DNA of 64,000 nucleotides from Bythopirellula goksoeyrii (GTDB lineage Bacteria; Planctomycetota; Planctomycetia; Pirellulales; Lacipirellulaceae), in the NCBI RefSeq assembly GCF_008065115.1, contig NZ_CP042913.1:3383658-3447657 (forward strand). The letters run 5' to 3'. The translations under genes were made by a program, and so were the position numbers. The first letter of the stretch is position 1, and each line of letters starts with the position of its first letter. This document shows positions 1-7,309 of this stretch, one piece after another. Below the pieces are notes generated by a model. It did not search any database. It was not told the DNA's origin and was given only the letters and a program-made list of their open reading frames with translations.

Positions 1-507
1 TGTGATTCGTTCCTGTGCCCGCCGTCTTCGAGCGGAAAGTTCTTTTTCTGGAAACCCTTGAGAGATCAGCCAGGTCTGATCCTGTTCATGGTCAAAAGCG
101 ATGACCACGTCATAGAAACCAATAGCGAGTGCAGGAATGGGGAAGTCTGTCATTCGTGGAACAGGAATTCGCTCAAGGGAACGTCCTAGCTCGTACCCAA
201 ACAACCCCGCCAGTCCTCCCTGAAAAGGGGGCAGATCCTTTCTGCTTGCAGCCTGATATTGGTCGACTCGGGATTGGAGTTCTCCTAGTGGGCCAAACTC
301 AATATCACATTGCTGGATCCAATCAAAAGGGTCGGCAGCGATGAAAGAATACCGCCCCAATCGCCCAAAACCTACACCGCTGTCGAAATAGATCATATGC
401 GGCAAATTTGACAATCGCCTGAAAGCGTCAACTGCAGTCAGCGTTGAGGGCAATTCCATGACAATGGGAAAAGAATCTTCGTCACCTTTTAGATTGGTTG
501 AGGGCAC
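1..507 (-). CDS. pabB: Aminodeoxychorismate synthase component I (partial, N-terminal part)
   Basis: This is the N-terminal ~169 codons of a chorismate-utilising enzyme that runs off the left edge. The reverse-strand translation contains LPHMIYFDSG, GRLGRYSFIAADPF and GGLAGLFGYELGRSLERIP, typical of the N-terminal domain of PabB/TrpE proteins. The DSG and GRYSF pattern fits PabB better than TrpE. PabB with PabA turns chorismate into aminodeoxychorismate, the precursor of 4-aminobenzoate, used for folate and also for tetrahydromethanopterin. The start is taken as GTG at 507, preceded by AGGA at good spacing and 5 bases after the stop of the DUF6513 gene; an internal ATG at 459 is the alternative. 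It is probably co-transcribed with the SDR and DUF6513 genes upstream. The catalytic C-terminal chorismate-binding domain lies outside the window, so PabB rather than TrpE is inferred. Confidence 0.8.
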   Translation of the reverse strand, partial: MPSTNLKGDEDSFPIVMELPSTLTAVDAFRRLSNLPHMIYFDSGVGFGRLGRYSFIAADPFDWIQQCDIEFGPLGELQSRVDQYQAASRKDLPPFQGGLAGLFGYELGRSLERIPVPRMTDFPIPALAIGFYDVVIAFDHEQDQTWLISQGFPEKELSARRRRAQERIT

Positions 508-512
508 TGCGG

Positions 513-1925
513 CTAGTCCTGCTGTCTAGATTGCGACTTCGGTTTGAGATAGTGTCGATGTTCTGGTACGGTAGCAAGCCCCCAGTTAAGTGATTCGTCC
601 TGAACGTAGTTCTTTCCTAAGGTCAAAGCGATCCGAGCTTTGGCCATCTCGTATCCCAAATAGAAGGCGTGATCGGCATCGAGGTTCTTGGGCAAGCCTC
701 CGTCAGTCCCTGCGGTGCGCAATGCTTCCATCAAAGTAAACGGGTCGGAGTCGTGAAGATGCAAGTCGCGCGCGATGAGATGAATCTCATCTCCTGAGAC
801 ATAGATGCGATAATTGTTGTCGCGAACTTCGGTAGCTAGTTGTTCGAGTTGCTCCTCAGTGGGAGCGATCACTTCTTCATCGCGAAGCATTAGGAGATCA
901 GGTTCAACATGTTTGGGCAACACTTGGTTGCTAACAGCATGATACATGAGTCGACGAGCCAAATCGCATTCCTTCACACTTGTGCGGGCCCAGTTGATCA
1001 CTTCCGTGGTCAAGATGCTACGAATGCCCAATTCTTGACAGAAGCCCAAGAGCAAGGCGTTGATCCCAGCTGAATCGACGTCGGTCAGTTCCGTTAGGTT
1101 GCCTATGCCCATCATCATTTCAGCATCGGGATAGCGCCGGTGAATTTCGAGATAGCGACCCAGGCTATTGGCAAAGCCAAACGAGATCGGTTCCAAAATC
1201 GGGTCGATTCGCAGGGGCACGTTGGCGCTCGCGAGGAACTCGACGGTCTCGTCGAGACCGGCCAAGGTACGAGGGTCATCAGGTATGGCTACGACTTCTG
1301 CGCCCCACTCGAGCGCCGCAGCGCGATTGATGGAGTTGACACTTAGCACGAGCTCGGCGCCGGCCTTGGTGGCGGGAGCAATTTCCTCGGGATTCAAGCT
1401 ATCGATAGAGACTCGCATTCCATGATCTCTGAGCATCTGGACTGCCGCTGCTACATCGGTCCACGTGTTTCCGGGATCACAACCAAGATCGATGACATCG
1501 GCTCCACTTTGGGAATAATGTTCTGCAACGGAAAGTATCTCAGTGAGCGACAATCTCGGGCAATTATTGATCTCTGCCAGGATCTCGATGTCATAGGCTC
1601 CGTAGTCGGTAGGAATAGATTGACGAGAAAAGAATTGCGGCAGCTGGCGCAAATCGCGGGGGCCCCGTTCCACAGTGGCGGTGGTCTCAGATTGCAATGG
1701 TGCCAGATCTCCTTCGCAGTAGCCAGGTACAAGGACCTTGGTTGCGTCGGGAGGCACTCGGATGTGCTTGGCGATCCAAGTTGGAGTCATGAGGGCCGCC
1801 ACAGTGATCGGCATGACGTCAACTGAATAGGAAAAACCTGACTCTTCGGCCAGCTCAGGAAGGATCTGTTCCAACGAGTGTCGCGCCAGTCGTCCCGTGA
1901 CGAAATGAATGTGTTCGATGGCCAT
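513..1925 (-). CDS. DUF6513 / TIGR00284 dihydropteroate synthase-related protein
   Basis: The 470-aa product starts MAIEHIHFVTGRLARHSL, the N-terminus of the archaeal/methylotroph/planctomycete family of dihydropteroate-synthase-related proteins. The ATG at 1925 is preferred to an upstream one because it restores this conserved start and leaves 22 bases after the SDR stop. Residues ~125-330 form a pterin-binding TIM-barrel-like region with GADVIDLGCDPG, VSIDSLNPEEI and MMMGIGNLTELT. The family is linked to tetrahydromethanopterin-dependent C1 metabolism. A pterin-joining step is the usual proposal; the exact reaction is not certain. Its position directly before pabB supports a role in pterin/4-aminobenzoate chemistry. 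It is much longer than folate DHPS (~280 aa), so it should not be read as FolP. Confidence 0.85.
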   Translation of the reverse strand: MAIEHIHFVTGRLARHSLEQILPELAEESGFSYSVDVMPITVAALMTPTWIAKHIRVPPDATKVLVPGYCEGDLAPLQSETTATVERGPRDLRQLPQFFSRQSIPTDYGAYDIEILAEINNCPRLSLTEILSVAEHYSQSGADVIDLGCDPGNTWTDVAAAVQMLRDHGMRVSIDSLNPEEIAPATKAGAELVLSVNSINRAAALEWGAEVVAIPDDPRTLAGLDETVEFLASANVPLRIDPILEPISFGFANSLGRYLEIHRRYPDAEMMMGIGNLTELTDVDSAGINALLLGFCQELGIRSILTTEVINWARTSVKECDLARRLMYHAVSNQVLPKHVEPDLLMLRDEEVIAPTEEQLEQLATEVRDNNYRIYVSGDEIHLIARDLHLHDSDPFTLMEALRTAGTDGGLPKNLDADHAFYLGYEMAKARIALTLGKNYVQDESLNWGLATVPEHRHYLKPKSQSRQQD

Positions 1926-1947
1926 GGAAGCTTGTGCGAATTGTGAC

Positions 1948-2730
1948 TCAACGATTGTCGGCGGTACCGGCCCAACCGCCATTGACGTTGAGAATCTGGC
2001 CATTGATGAACGAGGCAGCTGGAGAAGTCAAGAATCGGACCGCATTGGCCACGTCGTCTGGTGTTCCCCAACGATCAACAAGCGATTCTGTACGGGCACG
2101 CTTTTGCCAATATTCAGAAGCACCTTTTCCCCAGTCCGTTTGGATCCATCCGGGAGCAACACAATTCACTCGAACTTGAGGCGAGAGGGACTTGGCAAGA
2201 CTACGCGTAAAGGCCATCACAGCTCCTTTGACAGTTGCGAACATCTCGCCGCTATCGCCGGCCATGCCATGTTCCGCCTGATCCCAGCCAATGTTAATGA
2301 TGACTCCGCTACCGCGCTCCTGCATTTTCTCACCAAAGGACCGAGATAGTTCGATTGTTGCTCGCACGTCCACTTGCCAAAGGTGCTCGAGTTTTTTGGC
2401 AAAGGACCAGTCGGCCGCCTCGCCGGTCAAGACATCGACCCCGGCATTGTTAACGAGGATGTCGAGTGAAGCAATTTGCCAAACGGCGTCGGCGAAATCG
2501 AGGCACTTCTGAATGTCCGAAAAGTCACATTCCACGACCTCAGCGCGGGGACCAAGCTCACTGATTTCATCGGCCAGCTTCTTTGCTGTAGTTGCATTGC
2601 GATGAGTATGGAGTATGAGGTTTGCACCTTCGGCGGCAAGATTTCGTGCGATCTGGCCACCAATTCCACCGGATGCGCCGGTCACGAGGGCCCATTGATG
2701 TGCCAATGATTCCGTTGAAGAGGATTTCAT
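1948..2730 (-). CDS. SDR-family protein with degenerate catalytic residues
   Basis: The 260-aa protein has the classical short-chain dehydrogenase fold. TGASGGIGGQIA (residues ~17-28) binds the nucleotide, NNAGVDVL is the second Rossmann motif, and the C-terminal VNCVAPGWIQTDWG and NGQILNVNGGW segments are typical. The usual catalytic YxxxK is here FATVK, so the tyrosine is replaced by phenylalanine, and the serine about 13 residues before it is also absent (the region reads NIGWDQAEHGM). The gene leads a minus-strand group with the DUF6513 protein and pabB. Many pteridine reductases are SDRs, so a pterin-related role is plausible, but the lost catalytic residues leave activity open. It could be a binding or regulatory protein. 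Confidence 0.8.
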   Translation of the reverse strand: MKSSSTESLAHQWALVTGASGGIGGQIARNLAAEGANLILHTHRNATTAKKLADEISELGPRAEVVECDFSDIQKCLDFADAVWQIASLDILVNNAGVDVLTGEAADWSFAKKLEHLWQVDVRATIELSRSFGEKMQERGSGVIINIGWDQAEHGMAGDSGEMFATVKGAVMAFTRSLAKSLSPQVRVNCVAPGWIQTDWGKGASEYWQKRARTESLVDRWGTPDDVANAVRFLTSPAASFINGQILNVNGGWAGTADNR

Positions 2731-2918
2731 CGAATACTTGTCATTTTGAAAGACTTGTGAGCCATGATTGAGAGTGCATTAGCCGAACCCCCGTTTTTAG
2801 TCTCAGTATCGATAATAAGCAACCAGAGTTGGACTTTCTCTCTCATGTTGCCTGACCGAGACTCCGGACCTACGATTCCGACAGTCGATACTCTAGCTAA
2901 CTGGAATTATAACCATAT
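2731..2918. other. Divergent intergenic region
   Basis: 188 bases separate the SDR gene (minus) from the propeller gene (plus) and must hold both promoters. No convincing -35/-10 pair, riboswitch or long inverted repeat was recognised by eye. Confidence 0.3.
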
Positions 2919-4601
2919 ATGGATTGTATTGTGACCACTGAACCATCCACAACCGAGTCGATAACTTCTCCGGAATATTCCCGGTTGCGTTGGTTTCCTC
3001 TATCGTGGTTCCTTTTTGTGGTTGGGTGCCTTGCTGTCATCCAATCCAGCGAATTTGACCAGGACGTCAAGACATTCTCGATTCCAATCGGAATTGGCGT
3101 ACTCCTTTTAGGGGTATCAGGATGGATCATTTGTTGTCGCCGCAGTTCGTTGAGAAAGCGACTGTTATGGGCGGGACTGCCCTGGCTGTGCGTCTTGGTA
3201 TTTCGATCCTCCGTTGAGTTTGTAAATAACGGAGACGTTGGGGTAGTCAACTGGCGATGGCGTTGGTCGGCCAAACATGATGAAAAGTTGAAAGTACCCG
3301 TTGGCGAAGAACACTCTGCCGTTCAATGGGAGACGACTTCTCACGACTATCCAGGCTTTCTGGGTGGCGGCTACTGGGCCGAAGTTCCCCAAGTACAGCT
3401 GTCCACTGACTGGAAAGCTCACCCTCCTCTCGAAAAGTGGCGGTGTCCGGTGGGTGCTGGCTGGTCGGGCTTTGCTATCGTAGGCGACTATGCAATAACG
3501 CAGGAACAGCGAGGCGAGCAGGAGTTAGTCGTCTGCTATCGTGTGGCGACCCAAGATCCCGAAGGGGAAATCGTGTGGTCTCATGCTGATCCTGTGCGAT
3601 TTGATCCTGGTGGACCAGGTGCCCTTGGTTATGTTGGACCACGGGCGACTCCCACTATACATGATGGTCGTGTCTTGACGATGGGTGCTACGGGTATCGT
3701 CAATTGCCTTGATGCAAGTTCAGGAGAATCAATTTGGTCTCATGATACTCTGGCAGAACACGGCATTGAGAACATCATGTGGGGCAAAGCAAGTTCCCCC
3801 GTGATTCTTGAAACGGAAGGCGAGTCGACACTAGTTCTCGTAAGTGTGGGGGCACCTGGCGCTTCGCTCGTCGCCTACGATCTCGAAACAGGCAAGCAGG
3901 TGTGGTCGGCAGGGGATCGGCGATCTTCCTATGCTTCGCCAGTTGTTTGTGAACTACTCGGTCAACGGCAGATTCTTTCTGTGAACGAAGATTATGTAAC
4001 GGCTCATTCTGCGGATGACGGCAAAGTGCTTTGGGAATCTCCCTGGCTTGGCAATAGCGACAGCGATGCAACTGCCTCCCAGCCAGTACCCCTTCCAGGA
4101 GATCGCGTGTTTCTATCCAAGGGCTATGGTGTCGGAGCGTCGCTCTTGCAACTAGTGCAAGATGAGGCGGGTAACATACAAGCCGAGCCGCTCTGGAGTC
4201 CGCCGATACTGAAGGTCATGAAAACAAAGATGGGTAACGTCGTAGTTCGCGACGGGTATATCTATGGCCTGGATGGTGGCATCCTCGAATGTATCGATAT
4301 CGAACAAGGTGAAATTCAATGGAAAAAGCGACGGCTGCCGGCGATTGGGCATGGCCAGATTATGGCTATCGGCGACTCTCTGGTCATCTTGTCTGAGGCT
4401 GGAGAATTAATCTTGGTAGAGATTAACTCAGAAGAATACCGGGAGTTGGCAAGCATGCGAGTGTTTCCTGAGGATCAGATCACTTGGAACAACCCCGCCT
4501 TCTCACAGCCGTACTTACTTCTGCGCAATGCGCAGCAAGCGGTTTGCTTGGAGATGCCAATCCTCGGTGGGACTTCTCTGCCAGAGGTGGCTTCAAAGTA
4601 G
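2919..4601 (+). CDS. Membrane-anchored PQQ-type beta-propeller protein
   Basis: This 560-aa protein has an N-terminal membrane region with hydrophobic stretches near residues 25-45, 55-72 and 83-95. It is followed by a large domain of PQQ-like repeats, recognisable from repeated GxxxW units: GESIWSHDTL, GKQVWSAGDR, GKVLWESPW and GEIQWKKRR. Such propellers in planctomycetes are usually extracytoplasmic proteins of unknown partner. There is no evidence of bound PQQ or dehydrogenase catalytic residues. The ATG at 2919 lies next to an AT-rich stretch, without a strong Shine-Dalgarno. It has no same-strand partner: the next gene is convergent. It is related in type, not context, to the secreted propeller at 17778-19019. 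Confidence 0.7.
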   Translation: MDCIVTTEPSTTESITSPEYSRLRWFPLSWFLFVVGCLAVIQSSEFDQDVKTFSIPIGIGVLLLGVSGWIICCRRSSLRKRLLWAGLPWLCVLVFRSSVEFVNNGDVGVVNWRWRWSAKHDEKLKVPVGEEHSAVQWETTSHDYPGFLGGGYWAEVPQVQLSTDWKAHPPLEKWRCPVGAGWSGFAIVGDYAITQEQRGEQELVVCYRVATQDPEGEIVWSHADPVRFDPGGPGALGYVGPRATPTIHDGRVLTMGATGIVNCLDASSGESIWSHDTLAEHGIENIMWGKASSPVILETEGESTLVLVSVGAPGASLVAYDLETGKQVWSAGDRRSSYASPVVCELLGQRQILSVNEDYVTAHSADDGKVLWESPWLGNSDSDATASQPVPLPGDRVFLSKGYGVGASLLQLVQDEAGNIQAEPLWSPPILKVMKTKMGNVVVRDGYIYGLDGGILECIDIEQGEIQWKKRRLPAIGHGQIMAIGDSLVILSEAGELILVEINSEEYRELASMRVFPEDQITWNNPAFSQPYLLLRNAQQAVCLEMPILGGTSLPEVASK

Positions 4602-4719
4602 GGATGTCCGTTATCGGGGTTTTACTAGCAGAATGAGACGCCCATCACCTATGAAACACGCTCTGCTCTGTCGAGCTCCACTCGGCGGGCGCATCGCGGC
4701 TAATCTTCGTGGGTTGCGA

Positions 4720-5871
4720 CTATACGGGAACTGGCGCGTTTTCTAGTAGCCAATCTTCGAGGATGATGTGCTCCACATAGGGGGCACGCAACAGATTGGC
4801 GCGGCCGGGCAGCATGCCGGAAAGCCAGGGACGGCGGGCCAGGTGGGAAACGGCCTTCAATCCATAGCAACTCAGCGAGTTGCAATTGGTTTGCTCCAAA
4901 ATGTTCTCGCTTAAGCGATGGAATGTGGCAGGGATAACATTCGGCTCTGGGCCGATATGGATGACTCGCTCAATACCTTTGTCCAAACAGTAGTCGATAG
5001 CATCCCACAGGCGTTGAGGCTGATCAATCCATTGTCTAAGAATCTCGCGGGCTGAGTGATCGTTGTAGCTCAGTTTGCCCGTTACCAAGGAAAGCACAGG
5101 GGGATTAGGAGGGAGGAATCCACCATCAAGCGTTTCCATCATAACCGCCGCACGATCTGGTATCTGTCTTTGTCGCACAATCGGGGTATGCAGAGGGGGC
5201 CATCGCATGTCGTTGGTACGTAGCTGGGCGCGGTAGGGGAGCAATTCCCTCATGGTATCTTTGAATCGGGCTGTTGTGTCTCTTTGACCCAGAAGGAGAA
5301 AGGTATTGGGAGATAACATTGCTGAAATAGCAATCGTGCCGTCTCCATCAGCTGTGATCTGATGGCAAAGTCTCTCGACATCGGCTTGATTGATCTTTGG
5401 TCCGCGGGAAAATAGCACGCCCATAGTTACATCAGCTGCCAACGCCACCGCATCGGCCGCCATGGCCAGAGGGACGCGAATCATCTCTGCGGGATCAAAG
5501 ACGCCTGCGCAGCTTATGGAGACTAATTCCCCCAGACTATAACCAAACGAAAGACCAACTCGAGCGATGTCCACGTCATGAACTTCATGGAGCAGTCGCA
5601 ACTGGGCAACTTCGACTGCAGCGATTAGAGAAATCGCTTCGGCATAATTTTCGAGGCTAGGTTCTTTTAGCGATTTTACTCGATCCATTAAGTTGACTGG
5701 CCTGCCAGTTACTTCTGAACATACGTCGGCAAAACGCAGAAGTTCTTCTTCTAAGATGCCGTGATAGGCATCGATCGCCAGTAATTCTGCCGTCCGGCCC
5801 AGATTGGTCGCATTGTAGCCGCGGAAAGCTAGGGCAGTATTCGAGAGATCGACCTTTCGAGAGAGCGCCAT
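4720..5871 (-). CDS. Malonyl/acyl-CoA:ACP transacylase-like protein (FabD family)
   Basis: The 383-aa product carries the acyltransferase nucleophile elbow GYSLGE (residues ~108-113), a variant of the usual GHSLGE that keeps the serine. PLHTPI further on can supply the catalytic histidine. EVAQLRLL before the elbow and IGPEPNVIPATFHRL near the C-terminus also match the acyltransferase fold. FabD moves malonyl groups from CoA to acyl carrier protein; this gene stands alone, without fab or ACP genes, and is longer than FabD (~310 aa), so its acyl substrate is unknown. The ATG at 5871 has no Shine-Dalgarno of its own. A strong GAGGAG instead precedes an in-frame 5-codon reading frame at 5878-5895, so start or coupling is unusual. 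Confidence 0.75.
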   Translation of the reverse strand: MALSRKVDLSNTALAFRGYNATNLGRTAELLAIDAYHGILEEELLRFADVCSEVTGRPVNLMDRVKSLKEPSLENYAEAISLIAAVEVAQLRLLHEVHDVDIARVGLSFGYSLGELVSISCAGVFDPAEMIRVPLAMAADAVALAADVTMGVLFSRGPKINQADVERLCHQITADGDGTIAISAMLSPNTFLLLGQRDTTARFKDTMRELLPYRAQLRTNDMRWPPLHTPIVRQRQIPDRAAVMMETLDGGFLPPNPPVLSLVTGKLSYNDHSAREILRQWIDQPQRLWDAIDYCLDKGIERVIHIGPEPNVIPATFHRLSENILEQTNCNSLSCYGLKAVSHLARRPWLSGMLPGRANLLRAPYVEHIILEDWLLENAPVPV

Positions 5872-6188
5872 TCTATTTCAACCCGTCGTGATCATGAGTG
5901 TTCTCCTCTATTCAAATCGGAAGAGTATCGTAGGCAGTGTGATTCGCCTGGGAACCCACGCATCTTTCCAATCCTACCGGTCATCATGATTATACTACGT
6001 AACTTAGACAGGAAGGGTGTCGTGTCACGATTAAGCCACGCTGCAAGTGCTTTTTCCCCTAAAATCTCACCCTGATCAAAGCCACTCTTGTAAGTTTGCG
6101 GCCTAAACTATGAGTGAAACATGGGCAATTTCCTTGTGACCAGAGGATTCCCCTTCAATAACATCTATTCCTTTAAGGGCAAAGCAAG
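5872..6188. other. Divergent intergenic region, 317 bp
   Basis: The stretch separates the FabD-like gene (minus) from the CBS gene (plus). It holds the 5-codon leader frame, a perfect TATAAT on the minus strand (5989-5994 on plus coordinates) that could be the -10 of the FabD-like gene although no good -35 is visible, and a short inverted repeat TCGTG-T-CACGA at 6020-6030. No coding region or RNA gene was recognised. Confidence 0.35.
5878..5895 (-). other. Five-codon upstream reading frame with strong Shine-Dalgarno
   Basis: On the minus strand GAGGAG is followed after 7 bases by ATG at 5895, which encodes M-I-T-T-G and a TGA stop at 5878-5880. This frame is the same as that of the FabD-like gene, whose ATG at 5871 follows only 6 bases after the stop. 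Either it is a tiny leader peptide with translational re-initiation, or the gene's start has acquired a nonsense codon. Confidence 0.4.
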
Positions 6189-6584
6189 ATGCTATCCGCA
6201 AAAGACATCATGACGACCGACGTAGTGACGATTGGGCAAAATGCCACCGTTCAGGAAGCGATCGAGCTATTGCTGGAAAAGCATATTTCTGGTCTCCCGG
6301 TGGTTGATGCCCATGGAAAACTGGTGGGTATTGTGACTGAATTTGCTCTCTTAGTGATTGCCTACGACGAAAGTATCCGCCAGGAAAAAGTGCTCAAGCA
6401 CATGTCCACCGAATTGATCACAGTTGGACCCGACCAGCCAGTCTCGAAGGTCGTTGATCTCTGTCTTACTCATCGAGTGCGACGATTGCCGGTCGTAGAC
6501 GAGGGGCGGTTGTTGGGCCTTATCGCTCGCCGTGATGTGTTGGAAGGCGTGTATCGTCCGGAGGCAGAAGAATGTGCTGTCTAA
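6189..6584 (+). CDS. Tandem CBS-domain protein
   Basis: The 131-aa protein is almost entirely two CBS domains (residues ~1-62 and ~68-128). Each shows the family signature: MTTDVVTIGQNATVQEAI with GLPVVDAHGKLVGIVTE, then MSTELITVGPDQPVSKVV with RLPVVDEGRLLGLIARRD. Paired CBS domains form a Bateman module that binds adenine nucleotides and senses energy state. No catalytic or DNA-binding domain is attached, so it must act on a separate partner, which the neighbours do not reveal. It appears monocistronic, with a likely terminator 45 bases downstream. Confidence 0.85.
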   Translation: MLSAKDIMTTDVVTIGQNATVQEAIELLLEKHISGLPVVDAHGKLVGIVTEFALLVIAYDESIRQEKVLKHMSTELITVGPDQPVSKVVDLCLTHRVRRLPVVDEGRLLGLIARRDVLEGVYRPEAEECAV

Positions 6585-6629
6585 TTACCGGGTGTTAATT
6601 CAGAGCTTGGGGATCGAATCGTGGGATAC

Positions 6630-6647
6630 TGGGCCTACTTAGGCCCA
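6630..6647 (+). terminator. Hairpin after the CBS gene
   Basis: TGGGCCTA-CT-TAGGCCCA is a perfect 8-bp inverted repeat, 45 bases after the CBS stop, followed by a T-rich but interrupted tract (CTTACCTTGTTTATT). It fits a weak intrinsic terminator. Confidence 0.45.
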
Positions 6648-6787
6648 CTTACCTTGTTTATTCCTCGGTATTTCCCGCTGCTTTTTTGGTACAGTCCGAA
6701 TAGTTGGGCGTGCTCGCTAAAAATTGTTGAAAAAACACCACCTGCCAATAGGAATAACCTACGTTTTGTTAGCACATGACTAGTTCG

Positions 6788-6805
6788 CTTTGCTTCACAG
6801 CAAAG
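6788..6805 (+). promoter_or_regulatory. Hairpin in the leader of the pseudopilin gene
   Basis: CTTTGCT-TCAC-AGCAAAG forms a perfect 7-bp stem with a 4-base loop about 48 bases before the pseudopilin start. Its function is unknown; it could be an operator or an RNA structure in the 5' leader. Confidence 0.3.
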
Positions 6806-6852
6806 TTGACGATTGGGATGATCTCGCGGAATCGCATTGGAGCTGCAAAACC

Positions 6853-7170
6853 ATGAAATCTATAAAGAAGTGGAGCGGTTTTTCACTGCTCGAAGTACTT
6901 GCAGTGGCAACGATGGTAGGTATTCTTGCCGCTATCGTCATACCGAGATTCACGGGATCGAATGACATCGCCAAATATCGCGTTCGCGACCATTATCGGA
7001 CGACCATCAATAAGGCGGTTGAAGAGTGGTACATTGCCAAAGGAAAGTGGCCGTTGAACGACCTGAGCGACATTGGAGCCGATCCCAATTACTTGCCTGA
7101 GGGCATTCCTATCAACCCAGTTGATAACAAGAAGTTTTCTTTGAATGCCACGACCCATCGGGTGAATTGA
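6853..7170 (+). CDS. Small type II/IV pseudopilin-like protein
   Basis: The 105-aa product begins MKSIKKWSGFSLLEVL, with a short basic leader, the prepilin peptidase site G-F and the hydrophobic helix SLLEVLAVATMVGILAAIVIP. This class III signal directs cleavage by a PilD-type peptidase and N-methylation of Phe. The soluble part is only ~75 residues and contains a WPLNDLSDIG segment, as in small planctomycete pseudopilins. ATG at 6853 is chosen because upstream codons would put an improbable extension before the leader. No secretion or pilus genes are adjacent, so it would rely on an apparatus encoded elsewhere. Confidence 0.75.
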   Translation: MKSIKKWSGFSLLEVLAVATMVGILAAIVIPRFTGSNDIAKYRVRDHYRTTINKAVEEWYIAKGKWPLNDLSDIGADPNYLPEGIPINPVDNKKFSLNATTHRVN

Positions 7171-7309
7171 CCTGAGGATTTACGCTTGGTGGTTTAGCCT
7201 CCTAGATCCGTCCGGTAGGGGAGCATCCCTCGGCATAGCATCTCTGCCCAGCCGCTGGATTCCTTGAAGCACCTTGGGGTATTATCCAGTAGGTACAACT
7301 CTAAGCCAT

